A DNA stretch of 64,000 nt, taken from NCBI GenBank assembly GCA_030427885.1, contig JAUICM010000007.1, forward strand, positions 186,001 to 250,000, in the 5' to 3' direction. Each line of letters opens with the position of its first letter. The first letter of the stretch is position 1. Shown here piece after piece: positions 1 to 7,946 of this stretch. Made by a program: the position numbers and the translations under genes. This DNA is from Rhodothermia bacterium (GTDB taxonomy: Bacteria; Bacteroidota; Rhodothermia; Balneolales; Balneolaceae). Under the pieces are notes generated by a model, which was given only the letters and a program-made list of their open reading frames with translations, was not told where the DNA came from and searched no databases.

Positions 1-305
1 AGCGTACCATTTACCGCCGCCTGAACAAACAAATAACCAAAGGCAAGACCTGCACCAATACGAACCCATTTAATCGTTGTATCAGACAGGTTCAGATCCT
101 GAACAGCCTTACCAACCTGAAATGCTTCACGTTCTGAAGTAACCTTTCCTTTGATCTCAGAAAGCGGCTTTCCTATAATTGGCACAAAAGACACAGCCAC
201 ATCTTTTACAATACCGAGCGTTTGCCCGGTTTTATTGCGCCCGGAAAGCGTACGGCCCAGGGCTGTTTTCTTAAAAAATGGTCGGTTAAATAGCTTTTTA
301 AACAT
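1..305 (-). CDS. Phage late-operon protein with a C-terminal hydrophobic stretch, partial
   Basis: The reading frame starts at the ATG complementary to 303-305 and runs off the left window edge, so only about 101 residues are seen. It begins MFKKLFNRPFFKKTALGR, is rich in basic residues at the N-terminus, and reaches a hydrophobic segment (IGAGLAFGYLFVQAAV) near the edge that could be a membrane span. Its start overlaps the end of the DUF5675 gene by 8 bases, so the two are probably co-transcribed and translationally coupled. I do not recognise a family. Its place near lysis-type functions suggests a small membrane protein, but this is a guess. Confidence 0.6.
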   Translation of the reverse strand, partial: MFKKLFNRPFFKKTALGRTLSGRNKTGQTLGIVKDVAVSFVPIIGKPLSEIKGKVTSEREAFQVGKAVQDLNLSDTTIKWVRIGAGLAFGYLFVQAAVNGT

Positions 306-753
306 GGTAGAAAACCTGTTTTTCGGGGTGGTCAAAAATAGTTATTTGTATCTCTGATCCTTCAGGAATCAGGCTTAGTAATTCTTCCAAAGTGTCTTTT
401 GAACGGGTGATATCGTATTCATTATCATTGTTCAAATGGGTAAACTTTTCACCTACCCCGATACACCCTTCAGACTCTTTGAAATAGTTAAGTACGTGCA
501 TTAAGATCATGTCACGATCAGGCACGTTTTGTATATGCAAATGCTTTCCGTAGGTATCTGAATAGCGTATCTCAACAGGATAAGTACCTGTTGGTATACA
601 GCTAATATCTCTCTGGTTCAGTATCCAGCTTAATTCCAGGGATACGCACTTAAACACCTCTTTTCCATTAACAACCAATACAGTATTATCAAGTGTTTGA
701 ACGCCCGTATCCCGGAACCGTTGCAACCAGATATGAACCAGATCGCGGGGCAT
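298..753 (-). CDS. DUF5675 family phage protein
   Basis: This 151-residue protein carries the DUF5675 pattern: a conserved LSWILNQRDISCIPTGTYPV stretch, followed by GKHLHIQNVPDRDMILMHV and a GCIGVG segment. DUF5675 proteins are common in Mu-like and other prophages of Bacteroidota and Proteobacteria and often lie near lysis genes. Their biochemical role is not established; the fold recalls the L,D-transpeptidase/YkuD-type Gly-Cys loop region, which is only an analogy. The gene sits one base downstream of the HhH gene and overlaps the next gene by 8 bases, in a leftward late operon. Confidence 0.8.
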   Translation of the reverse strand: MPRDLVHIWLQRFRDTGVQTLDNTVLVVNGKEVFKCVSLELSWILNQRDISCIPTGTYPVEIRYSDTYGKHLHIQNVPDRDMILMHVLNYFKESEGCIGVGEKFTHLNNDNEYDITRSKDTLEELLSLIPEGSEIQITIFDHPEKQVFYHV

Positions 754-754
754 A

Positions 755-1138
755 TTATTCTGCGTCTTCAGTTAAGATCGAAACGATCTTTTTTGAAGTT
801 GCTTGGCCTATTCCGTCCAATGCGGAAAAGTCGTTATTATGCTCTTCAGCATATTCTACAACCTTTTCCATTGAATCGAGACCGGCGGCAATCAGATCAT
901 CTTTGCCAGGAATGGAATCAAAAGGATCTAGCCCGAAAGAGTCACCAACTTTTACAGCAGTGTAACCATATGCTTTAGCTAGTGCTTTTGCGTGAGTTTC
1001 CGGCAGGGCTTCACTCTCCCCCTCAAAAAATTTCACATCATACCCCTTGCTTTTCTTTTCGCCGGGAATATTGGTTAATGCTCTCTTTCCAGTGAAAGCA
1101 ACTTTTGATTTTACAATATGAGTTTTTTTAGCTGACAT
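755..1138 (-). CDS. Helix-hairpin-helix phage protein
   Basis: This is a 127-residue protein. The C-terminal half holds two helix-hairpin-helix-like segments, one around IPGKDDLIAAGLDSMEKVVEYA and a second around LDGIGQATSKKIVSIL. The second matches the nonspecific DNA-backbone-binding hairpin seen in RecR, UvrC and RNA polymerase alpha C-terminal domains. The N-terminal half (KSKVAFTGKRALTNIPGEKK) has no motif I can name. It lies between the tRNA gene and the DUF5675 gene in the leftward structural operon. A role in head completion or DNA-end handling is possible but not shown by the sequence. Confidence 0.65.
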   Translation of the reverse strand: MSAKKTHIVKSKVAFTGKRALTNIPGEKKSKGYDVKFFEGESEALPETHAKALAKAYGYTAVKVGDSFGLDPFDSIPGKDDLIAAGLDSMEKVVEYAEEHNNDFSALDGIGQATSKKIVSILTEDAE

Positions 1139-1168
1139 AGTTCTAAGTTTAAAATGAATGGTTATTAG

Positions 1169-1241
1169 TGGCGGGTAGCGGGTTCGAACCGCTGACCTCC
1201 GGGTTATGAATCCGGCGCTCTGACCGCTGAGCTAACCCGCA
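1169..1241 (-). tRNA. tRNA with CAU anticodon (Met type)
   Basis: The minus strand folds as a 73-base cloverleaf. The D stem is GCTC/GAGC, the anticodon loop is TTCATAA with anticodon CAT (complement of 1206-1208), the T arm is AGCGG-TTCGAAC-CCGCT, and the discriminator base is A with no encoded CCA. Acceptor pairs 2-7 are intact but position 1:72 is T:C, and the top of the anticodon stem (31:39) is A:C. The D stem has the elongator-type C11:G24 pair, so despite the open 1:72 pair this is not a normal initiator tRNA. A lysidine-modified tRNA-Ile(CAU) cannot be excluded. It sits inside a phage late operon. Confidence 0.85.
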
Positions 1242-1245
1242 ATAT

Positions 1246-1617
1246 TTAACCCGCCCGATGAAATTCAGATCGGGTTAAGGTTCCTTTACTGTTTAATTTT
1301 GGCGGCCTTTTAACTCTCATACCTTCATAACACAGGTATCTATACTTTAAAAAGGCGTTGGGCGTAATGATTATACCTGACAACAGAACATCAGTAAATA
1401 CAATAGTTTCATTAACATCAGCCTGAAGGCTATATATAAGAGCGTTAAGCCCTGCATCAGAAATACTCACAGTTACGGGTGCATTAATTGCTAAAGTATC
1501 ACTTGATACAATTACCAAAGTGCCGTCTGGTTCACTTGCCTTTGTCGGGCCTGGGATCACCAGAATTACTGCGAAAGCAAGGATTAAAAAATGATATAGT
1601 CGGGAAATAGATTTCAT
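1246..1617 (-). CDS. Secreted phage-encoded hypothetical protein
   Basis: The 123-residue product starts with a clear Sec signal peptide (basic MKSISR, then a hydrophobic FLILAFAVILVI core, with likely cleavage near TKAS). The mature part is short and beta-rich, with VTVSISDAGLNALIYSLQADV followed by VLLSGIIITPNAFLKYRYL. No known family is recognised. It lies downstream of the capsid gene and a hairpin, and just upstream of the tRNA. An exported protein in this position could be a spanin-like, host-surface or superinfection factor, but nothing in the sequence decides this. Confidence 0.6.
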   Translation of the reverse strand: MKSISRLYHFLILAFAVILVIPGPTKASEPDGTLVIVSSDTLAINAPVTVSISDAGLNALIYSLQADVNETIVFTDVLLSGIIITPNAFLKYRYLCYEGMRVKRPPKLNSKGTLTRSEFHRAG

Positions 1618-1662
1618 AATTCAGTTGTTTGTTTATAGTTGGGGTTATAGTGGTTTAAAACC

Positions 1663-1687
1663 CTCTCCCTGAGTCAATCAGGGAGAG
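1663..1687 (-). terminator. Hairpin terminator after the capsid gene
   Basis: A perfect 10-bp stem (CTCTCCCTGA / TCAGGGAGAG) with a 5-base loop lies about 50 bases past the capsid stop codon. On the minus strand it is followed by GGTTTTAAACC, which gives a short T run. It probably ends or attenuates transcription of the abundant capsid message before the downstream genes. Confidence 0.6.
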
Positions 1688-1735
1688 AGTGAATCAAAAA
1701 CCACATGTCACCATGCAATTGGCCGAAGCCAATTT

Positions 1736-2689
1736 CTATCCAAGCCGTAGACCTGCCACGCGCTCAACACACTTGTTAGACAACCTTACAAGGTCAATAT
1801 CAAGCTCAGTATCAGTAACAATGAAGTTTCCATCCTCTCGGGTTTTGCTTACATCAAGACCGATAGTTGTTGCTAGAGCTAAATCTCGCTTACTGAGCTT
1901 TCCTACATAAACAGAAGAGCAGTCATCCGTTGCGCCAACAGTCTCAGAAAACGGGAGAATATCTTCGCTTTCGTCACTATTCCAACCAGAGCTAAAAATC
2001 GGTACACCTCTATAAAAATCTACTTCATGAGATCCAACGGTTTTGGTAGTCCAAAGCTTAGGAATCATAAGCTTTGATCGCTCGATTATATCAGCATTTG
2101 CAAGGCCAAAATTAGCCTTAGAGTGCTGAATTGCAGCTCCTAATGCCTCTGCTAGTTTGTGCTGACTCTTAACAGCCGCATCTGAATTGCCCGGCAGTAG
2201 AAGCAACCCATCAGTATCGTTATCAGCCTTAAGAGTATTAGTATTTCCTGCCGGGGTCTGAGCTTTCAAACCATCGAATTGCTCAACACTTGAACCAGTA
2301 TCACCGTTAATGAAATCATCAACAATCATACGGGCCAAAGAATGACCAAATTCTTCCAGGTCGGTTAAGTGCTGGCTAGAAGAAAGACCTTCAGCACTTC
2401 TGTCATGCGCCTTATCCGTACGGATCTCATCTCCGTAAATCTTCAAGGCAATATTCGCAAACGCTGGATCAATAACGTTGTTTGGAAACCCGTTATTAAT
2501 AGTTCTGGTTCTTCCACCCTGAGCGGCACTCTTTTTTTGCTTGGTATCAGCACGACCAACAATGCTAATAAATTCAAGCAGCTCAAAAATTGGGTGTTCC
2601 TCCCTGAATGCCTTAAGCATTAGAGTTTTTTTAGCGGTGTCGTAATCGCGCTTTCCTGGGGTTCCTATAGTTTCAAAAATTCTAGGCAT
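1736..2689 (-). CDS. Phage major capsid protein
   Basis: This 317-residue protein follows the scaffold gene by 12 bases, the usual Mu-type order (scaffold/protease then coat). The central segment LARMIVDDFINGDTGSSVEQFDGLK is the classical HK97/P22-type coat signature, in which a 'FINGDG..FDGL' stretch leads into the A-domain. The C-terminal part (LWTTKTVGSHEVDFYRGVPIF, then beta-rich SVYVGKL) also fits coat proteins that end with a strand-rich domain. The length is typical of small HK97-fold coats. The assignment as the head shell subunit is by family pattern and context. Confidence 0.85.
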   Translation of the reverse strand: MPRIFETIGTPGKRDYDTAKKTLMLKAFREEHPIFELLEFISIVGRADTKQKKSAAQGGRTRTINNGFPNNVIDPAFANIALKIYGDEIRTDKAHDRSAEGLSSSQHLTDLEEFGHSLARMIVDDFINGDTGSSVEQFDGLKAQTPAGNTNTLKADNDTDGLLLLPGNSDAAVKSQHKLAEALGAAIQHSKANFGLANADIIERSKLMIPKLWTTKTVGSHEVDFYRGVPIFSSGWNSDESEDILPFSETVGATDDCSSVYVGKLSKRDLALATTIGLDVSKTREDGNFIVTDTELDIDLVRLSNKCVERVAGLRLG

Positions 2690-2701
2690 CTTAGTATTTG
2701 T

Positions 2702-3337
2702 TTAGTTTATTTCGGATTCAATTTCTGCTCTAGCTGCATCAAGTATTTTATCAGATTGCTTACTCCAATCTTCCTCTGGATTAAATCTTCCAGTCTTAAC
2801 CTCTTCAGATCCATCATCGTTATTGTTATCAGATCCGGTATTTTCAGGCTTAGCGAACGCATCATTGACCGGAAGTGTGGCAGTGATAGACTTCAGGGTT
2901 TCGAGTTTGAAGTTTTCATCGCTTACAAAATCCTTATAGGTAGAATCACGCTGTTCTTTACTGATCTTTTTTTCTGAATACAGCTTATCAACCAGTTTCT
3001 GTTTTTCTTTCTGGTTTTCAGTTTTAGCCGCCTCTTCGCGTTCCTTTTCAGTAGTCTTACGGGCGTTATCCAATTCATTAAGCTTATCATTAATAGGCTT
3101 CAGCGCCTGGGATAATGACTGAGAAATAGCCGCCGCGAGTTCCTGGGTATTCGCCCCGTTATTCTGTTGCTGAGATTGAACCGGTGGAACGGGATTTTCA
3201 GTTTTTGGGCTAAACACAGATTCAAGACCTAGTTCATTAACAGCCGCGTTAAATTGATCGTCACTCACAGAGTCAGGATCAATACTCTTATCTGCAAAGT
3301 GCTTATGTAATTTTTGATATGCTTCAGCGAGTTTCAT
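2702..3337 (-). CDS. Phage scaffolding protein
   Basis: The 211-residue product has the composition of scaffolds. The middle (about residues 85-145) is rich in charged residues and predicted to be coiled coil (KLNELDNARKTTEKEREEAAKTENQKEKQKL). It is preceded by a Gln/Asn/Pro-rich linker (PPVQSQQQNNGANTQ) and followed by an acidic Asn-rich linker and a C-terminal helix. No protease motif is seen, so head maturation protease activity, which in Mu gpI is fused upstream of the scaffold, is not obvious here. It is the first gene of the leftward late operon, directly upstream of the capsid gene. Confidence 0.75.
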   Translation of the reverse strand: MKLAEAYQKLHKHFADKSIDPDSVSDDQFNAAVNELGLESVFSPKTENPVPPVQSQQQNNGANTQELAAAISQSLSQALKPINDKLNELDNARKTTEKEREEAAKTENQKEKQKLVDKLYSEKKISKEQRDSTYKDFVSDENFKLETLKSITATLPVNDAFAKPENTGSDNNNDDGSEEVKTGRFNPEEDWSKQSDKILDAARAEIESEIN

Positions 3338-3461
3338 ACGCGGTTTGTGTTGTTTTAAAATTCAATGTTCGTTAAGTTCAACACCGCAAATCTAACCTGT
3401 TCTAAACCGCGCATTGGTAGGTATATATAACTACCAATTTCTTCTCTGGTTATGGTGATTT
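3338..3461. promoter_or_regulatory. Divergent late promoter region with nested inverted repeats
   Basis: This 120-base gap separates the leftward scaffold/capsid operon from the rightward connector/terminase operon, so two divergent promoters must lie here. Two dyads are visible. ATTGGTAG (3413-3420) pairs with CTACCAAT (3431-3438) around a TATA-rich 10-base spacer. CGCGGTTT (3339-3346) pairs with AAACCGCG (3404-3411). In Mu the late genes are switched on by the dyad-binding activators Mor and C, so one dyad may be the site of an activator here. The site-to-protein link is inference. Confidence 0.5.
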
Positions 3462-3488
3462 TTGAGCGAACCCTTAAATAATCGCTCA

Positions 3489-3887
3489 ATGCCATTCAAC
3501 GACTCAACCACGCTAAAGGCCCATCTAAGGGAAGGCTTCATTAATGCCATTTATGATAATTTAAGTGGCGCTGAAATAAGTCTTGCCCTTACTCAAAGTG
3601 CCGGTATTGTAACCAATAAAACCGGTACAAAAGCCCCTGAAATTATCACTCAGTCTGACCCAGTGCTTCAGTTATGTGATGCATGGATATTCGCTTGGTT
3701 TGCTACCGATAGGATTGAAGGACTTGAGGAAGAGCTACTAACACTGGTTGATAGGAAGTACCGCGAAGTGATGAAGCTGTTAAAAGATTGGGCGGTTGAT
3801 AATGCCAGGAAAGAAGAAGAAAGTACTGTTAAGGCAGAATCTAAGAGAACCAATTGGTTTACAGACGTTAGCGGGGTAATAGAATGA
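3489..3887 (+). CDS. Putative head-tail connector (Mu gp36/DUF1320-like)
   Basis: This is the first gene of the rightward late operon, 132 residues from the ATG at 3489; a TTG at 3462 would add nine residues. The pattern is mainly helical, with an N-terminal 'LREGFINAIYDNLSGAEISLALTQ' segment and a later 'VLQLCDAWIFAWFATDRIEGLEEELLTLVDRKYREVMKLLKDWAV' segment. This resembles the small helical DUF1320 (Mu gp36) proteins that cap the portal side of the head. The overlap with the next gene, a gp37-like protein, repeats the Mu order gp36-gp37. The similarity is weak by eye, so the assignment stays tentative. Confidence 0.45.
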   Translation: MPFNDSTTLKAHLREGFINAIYDNLSGAEISLALTQSAGIVTNKTGTKAPEIITQSDPVLQLCDAWIFAWFATDRIEGLEEELLTLVDRKYREVMKLLKDWAVDNARKEEESTVKAESKRTNWFTDVSGVIE

Positions 3888-4330
3888 ATGAATTTGAATC
3901 CTTTTGGGATGCGATAGACCAACGCTTAATTGACACAAAAGAAACAACCGGTCTTAAATATGTTGAACGGGGTTCTTTTGCCAAGAAGCCCGCAATCAGG
4001 AATTACCAGGCTACAACATGGCTTAGGATTGGCGGGGCTTCAATCAATATCAGGGCATCACTTATACCAACAAAAATTCAAGTAGTAGTTTTTGTGACCG
4101 GCCCAACTCAGAACAACGTTCATAAAACTCATTTAGAAACAGTAAAACTTGGGTTTAAAGTAGCGGGATCTTTGCATGGCTTCAAGCCTTTAGAGGCAGA
4201 TGCCAATAATTCAGGATGCGTGCTTGCCTTAAAATTAAATGATCAAGATGAATTTGACATAATCGAGGCGGCCCCAACCGCGTACACTATAGCTGTTGAA
4301 TTCACCTGTAACCTGAATATCTCGAACTAA
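3884..4330 (+). CDS. Putative tail terminator (Mu gp37/DUF1834-like)
   Basis: This 148-residue alpha/beta protein starts four bases before the upstream stop codon and overlaps the next gene by one base. It has strands such as VVVFVTGPTQNN and YTIAVEFTCNLNI at the ends, and a central helix HLETVKLGFKVAGSLHGF. Size, context after a gp36-like gene and the alternating pattern fit the minor tail or tail-terminator proteins of the Mu gp37 type, which join head and tail. No catalytic motif is expected or seen. The assignment rests mostly on gene order. Confidence 0.4.
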   Translation: MNEFESFWDAIDQRLIDTKETTGLKYVERGSFAKKPAIRNYQATTWLRIGGASINIRASLIPTKIQVVVFVTGPTQNNVHKTHLETVKLGFKVAGSLHGFKPLEADANNSGCVLALKLNDQDEFDIIEAAPTAYTIAVEFTCNLNISN

Positions 4331-4860
4331 TGGCTAATACCACCGCACATACCAGGGCAAGAATGAAAGAGTATTACAATACTCAGTTAGAGGCGTTCGA
4401 AAATAAAGAGCGGGAGAGCGAACCAACATACGCGGAAGTAATGCGGCGATTCAACGTAAGCTATGATCAGGCCCGCAACGCTTGCACCGGTCGTACGGTT
4501 GCCAAAAAGGGTAAAGATTCTTCGAATCGTAAATATTCCAGGAGACCATCACAGAAGCGGATTAATAATGATGAACGCTCCATGTTTGATCTGTTTGAGA
4601 ATGAGCGGAAAGCAACTCTTTTGCAAATGGAATCCGATAAAAATTTATCCGCTGAAGATCGGGTTAATCTTCTTACCAAGCTCGCCGATGGTTGGGCCAA
4701 AGTTCAGCGTGTGGAGCTGGAACACCACCTGAAGCGAACCGATGCAAATATTGTGGCTCGCCTGGTTCGGCTGTTTGTTCCAGACGCTACGGATACCGAT
4801 GTAATCAAATACTATCATGAAGCGGCTGAAATGGTACGCATCGAGGAGCGGCAAAAATGA
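4330..4860 (+). CDS. Terminase small subunit (Mu gp27/DUF3486-like)
   Basis: The 176-residue product carries an N-terminal helix-turn-helix, TYAEVMRRFNVSYDQARNACTG, followed by a basic linker (KKGKDSSNRKYSRRPSQKR) and a long C-terminal helical region (LQMESDKNLSAEDRVNLLTKLADGWAKVQRVE). This is the layout of small terminase subunits, which bind phage DNA and guide the large subunit during packaging. It lies two small steps upstream of the large terminase in one operon, as gp27 precedes gp28 in Mu. Start and stop codons overlap those of both neighbours. Confidence 0.65.
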   Translation: MANTTAHTRARMKEYYNTQLEAFENKERESEPTYAEVMRRFNVSYDQARNACTGRTVAKKGKDSSNRKYSRRPSQKRINNDERSMFDLFENERKATLLQMESDKNLSAEDRVNLLTKLADGWAKVQRVELEHHLKRTDANIVARLVRLFVPDATDTDVIKYYHEAAEMVRIEERQK

Positions 4861-5060
4861 GAAATTTTAAGCCTGTCACAAATTGGTATTGTTGGAGTGA
4901 ATCAAGGGAATGTTGGGAGTTTAACCACCGTGAAGATGGTTGGAGTTATGAGGCTAAGCCGTCACCTAAGTTTGAAAGTCAAAAGATCTGGGCTTCTCAG
5001 TTATGGCAACGGGTTCATGAATTAGAGCCAAAGGCAAAAAAGAAGCGGGCGTTTAAATGA
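4857..5060 (+). CDS. Small Trp-rich phage protein
   Basis: This is a 67-residue protein with six tryptophans in its first 55 residues (NWYCWSESRECWEFNHREDGW, then WASQLWQRV) and a basic tail (KAKKKRAFK). It overlaps the small terminase gene and the large terminase gene by four bases each, so it is certainly translated as part of that operon. The family is not recognised. The position between the terminase subunits suggests an accessory role in packaging, which is inference only. Confidence 0.7.
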   Translation: MRNFKPVTNWYCWSESRECWEFNHREDGWSYEAKPSPKFESQKIWASQLWQRVHELEPKAKKKRAFK

Positions 5061-6730
5061 AGAATTTTTCGAATCTACATCATGAATTCGCATACCGTGA
5101 AAAAGAACTTGATGCACAAACCGGGAAGCATTTAGAATGGACCGAATCCGACCAAAAAAAGCGAATTAAACGCGCCCAGGAAGACCCGTTGTATTTTGCA
5201 AAAGAATACTTTCCTGAACACTGGTTCCCAATTGCGTTTGCCTGGTTTCATCAACTCTTATCTGATCTTTGGTACAATCACCTGAAGTCTTTTCATGTAT
5301 TCGTTGGCTTCAGGGGAGCCGGTAAAACAAGGCTTAGCCGGGTGTTACTTATTCACTCAAATATTTTCGGGATATATCATTTCTTCGGGATCACCTCAAG
5401 AACAAAGGATCTAGCCCGTGCCGCTTCTCGTTTAATGAAATTGGAGCTAGAGAAAAACCCGAAGATCTTAGCTGACTTTGGGCACCTGGTAGACCCAACA
5501 AGAAACGCCGATTCTGACTGGAAAACATTGCCAACAGCACATAACGAACTTGGCACAGTGAACCGGTGTTATTCGCTCAGCTCAACACCGCGCGGGGAAC
5601 TGGAAGATATACGTGTTGATTTCCTGTATTTCGAAGATGTTGAAGACTTTGAAAGCTCTATTAATCCAGAGCAAACCGATAAGCGGTTAAGCATTCTGAA
5701 AAAGGACTTTTTAGAGGCCGTTCATGAAAACCGTTGGAACGCCTTAATGAATACTAACAACCCTGTTGAAACCTGTATTGCTAACCGGTTGATCAATATG
5801 ACCCCTGAAGAGCGGAACGAGGAGTTTCCAAAATCGCGGGTAACCGTTGTTCCCCGATGGAATGAAGGCGGCTATGTGAATGAAGCCGGTGAATATGTAC
5901 CAGGCAATACGTTGGTAATGAATAAACCGGTTGATGAGGAAACCGAATGGCCCTTATCAGTTGTGCGTCATATTAACGGCCCGAACTGGCCTGAGAAAGA
6001 CGGGTATTCATTCGACAGCCAGGAAGCCATGCGTTCAGCGCTTGAAATTGATGTGGAGACATGGAGTTCAGAGCATCAATGCGAACCCTTTACACCACAA
6101 GGTGATGTGTTCAAACGGGAGAACTGGAATAATTATCAGTTCCTACCAGATGACGCAACCGGTATTATTTGGGTTGACCCTGCACATGGAACCAAAACCA
6201 GTTATAAAGCAGCGGCAACAATTTTGTTTTCACCAACGACAAGAAAGATTTATAAACTCATGCCCTTTTGCCGTAATTCAGGATGGGATTCTTTATTCGG
6301 TCACCTACATATGGTATTAAATCGCATTGGGCCGCGCATATCTTCGATATACTGGGAGAACTACTTTGGACAAGACTCGTATATATGTTTTCAGGAGATC
6401 GGAGCTTACAGGCTAAATTTCCCACTCCCAATAATACCGGATCAGATACCGGGCGAGAAACATACACGGTGTTTAAGATATGAACCATATTTCAACGGCG
6501 GTATGGTTGAGCATGATCCAGACTTTACGAGAACTGAAGACGGTGTTACTGCAAAACGAATGATCGTCAGCTATAAGCGAGGAAAGGGCAAGATTGATTA
6601 TCTGGACGCAACCGCTTGCGGGCTTGCTAAACTCTCTCAGCTCATAGGTGGATTTAATCAGGATGAAGATCTTCAGGAACAAAGCAAACCCGCCCTGTAC
6701 AAACGTAAGAAAAACAAATACGACTGGTAA
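5057..6730 (+). CDS. Terminase large subunit (Mu gp28-like)
   Basis: The 557-residue protein is the packaging motor. The Walker A box GFRGAGKT is at residues 84-91 and the Walker B segment VDFLYFEDVEDF at about 187-198. A C-terminal RNase-H-like nuclease domain begins around residue 373 (VDPAHG), with later acidic positions in SIYWENYFGQDS and IDYLDATACG. It cuts concatemeric or, in Mu-like phages, host-flanked DNA and pumps it into proheads using ATP. Length and domain order match Mu gp28 relatives. It overlaps the upstream gene by four bases and is followed by the portal gene after four bases. Confidence 0.92.
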   Translation: MKNFSNLHHEFAYREKELDAQTGKHLEWTESDQKKRIKRAQEDPLYFAKEYFPEHWFPIAFAWFHQLLSDLWYNHLKSFHVFVGFRGAGKTRLSRVLLIHSNIFGIYHFFGITSRTKDLARAASRLMKLELEKNPKILADFGHLVDPTRNADSDWKTLPTAHNELGTVNRCYSLSSTPRGELEDIRVDFLYFEDVEDFESSINPEQTDKRLSILKKDFLEAVHENRWNALMNTNNPVETCIANRLINMTPEERNEEFPKSRVTVVPRWNEGGYVNEAGEYVPGNTLVMNKPVDEETEWPLSVVRHINGPNWPEKDGYSFDSQEAMRSALEIDVETWSSEHQCEPFTPQGDVFKRENWNNYQFLPDDATGIIWVDPAHGTKTSYKAAATILFSPTTRKIYKLMPFCRNSGWDSLFGHLHMVLNRIGPRISSIYWENYFGQDSYICFQEIGAYRLNFPLPIIPDQIPGEKHTRCLRYEPYFNGGMVEHDPDFTRTEDGVTAKRMIVSYKRGKGKIDYLDATACGLAKLSQLIGGFNQDEDLQEQSKPALYKRKKNKYDW

Positions 6731-6734
6731 AAAT

Positions 6735-7946
6735 ATGCCTTACATACCTACCGAACTTAAGAACCGCACACTTCCAACACTCAGCTTTTATAAGCGGGCG
6801 TTGGATTTATCTGAAAATACAGATCCAAAAAAAAGAGATCTTCGTGACCTATACGCCTGTATTCAACGATTTGCCGAAAATACCCGAATCATGGGAATGA
6901 TGATTACCTATCGGGATGCGGTGTTAGGCTTTGATTGGTCGATAGGTTTAGATCCTGAAGATCCAATTACGGAAAGCTTAACAAGAGTCTTTAAAGATTC
7001 CAGGTTAAATCAGAATTTAGATATGCTCGTTAATACTTTTTTTACAGGCATAACAGTTATCGGGCCGGTTAGAACATTGGATACGGAAGCTGATATTATG
7101 GTTAAATATCCGATGACCGAACACGACCTTACCGATGTTGGGCCTTGGCCTGATTCTAGTACCGGGGCGGCGTTTTTTTCTGAGAAGAATTATAAACTTA
7201 CAGCGAAACCTATTAACGAACGAAAACAATACATCGTTGATCTGTATAACCCGCTAAAAGGTATAAAAAAGAATTATGTTGGAGGGGTACTGAAGCCGGT
7301 CGGGTGGTATTTGTTAGTTAGAAACATTCTTGAGCAACTACGCCTTAGATACTCAGAACGGTACGCGGAGCCTGATAGGGATGTTGAATGGCAAGACGGA
7401 GCCACAAAAGACGACATCGAGGCGGCTAAAGATTGGGCGCAAAATCCCGGTGATAATGCCAGTTTTGCTCACTCAAACAAAGTGAAAGCGGCTTTTCTTG
7501 AGGCAGTTAACAACCCGTCAAAAGAAACATTTCAGACAGCTATTGACGCATGTAATACTGAAATGGATATTTTGATTTTAGGACAAACAGCAACCACACA
7601 GGGTACGCCCGGAAAATTAGGCAATGAAGAAGCTCGCGACGAAGTGCGAAAGGATCGGATGTGGAGTGCCTTAAAGCGAATTACCCGCACGATAAATGAC
7701 CAATTCTTAGAGGTGGAATATCAGATTATAACCGGAAATAACAATGCGGTTCTCCCTGAAGAATATTATTTCAGCTTTAATACCGAATCTGAAGAAGATT
7801 CAGAGACAAACGCACGAACCGCGAACAATCTTCATCAGATGGGCGCTGACTTAGACATAAAGGTTCTGGAAAAGAAAACCGGCTTTAAGATCAGACCAAC
7901 GGGAGACGGATTTTTACCGGGCGATAAAGGGTTAATAGGTGTATGA
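6735..7946 (+). CDS. Portal protein (DUF935, Mu gp29-like)
   Basis: The start is set at the ATG at 6735, just after the terminase stop; a longer in-frame opening would overlap the terminase gene and lacks the family pattern. The 403-residue product has DUF935 features: the early DLYACIQRFAENTRIMGMMITYRDAVLGFDWSI segment, and LILGQTATTQGTPGKLGNEEARDEVRKDRMWSALKRITRTINDQ in the C-terminal half. The portal forms the ring at the head vertex through which DNA enters and leaves. Mu gp29 is about 510 residues, so this form is compact. The following gene overlaps by four bases. Confidence 0.88.
   Translation: MPYIPTELKNRTLPTLSFYKRALDLSENTDPKKRDLRDLYACIQRFAENTRIMGMMITYRDAVLGFDWSIGLDPEDPITESLTRVFKDSRLNQNLDMLVNTFFTGITVIGPVRTLDTEADIMVKYPMTEHDLTDVGPWPDSSTGAAFFSEKNYKLTAKPINERKQYIVDLYNPLKGIKKNYVGGVLKPVGWYLLVRNILEQLRLRYSERYAEPDRDVEWQDGATKDDIEAAKDWAQNPGDNASFAHSNKVKAAFLEAVNNPSKETFQTAIDACNTEMDILILGQTATTQGTPGKLGNEEARDEVRKDRMWSALKRITRTINDQFLEVEYQIITGNNNAVLPEEYYFSFNTESEEDSETNARTANNLHQMGADLDIKVLEKKTGFKIRPTGDGFLPGDKGLIGV

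Noticed and set aside
298-1138. Plus-strand frames opposite the DUF5675 and HhH genes
   Set aside because: The minus-strand frames match known patterns and are joined by overlaps, while the plus frames have no recognisable features.
1169-1241. The tRNA as an attachment site for site-specific integration
   Set aside because: The phage has a DDE transposase and no tyrosine or serine integrase in view, and the tRNA lies inside the structural operon rather than at an edge.
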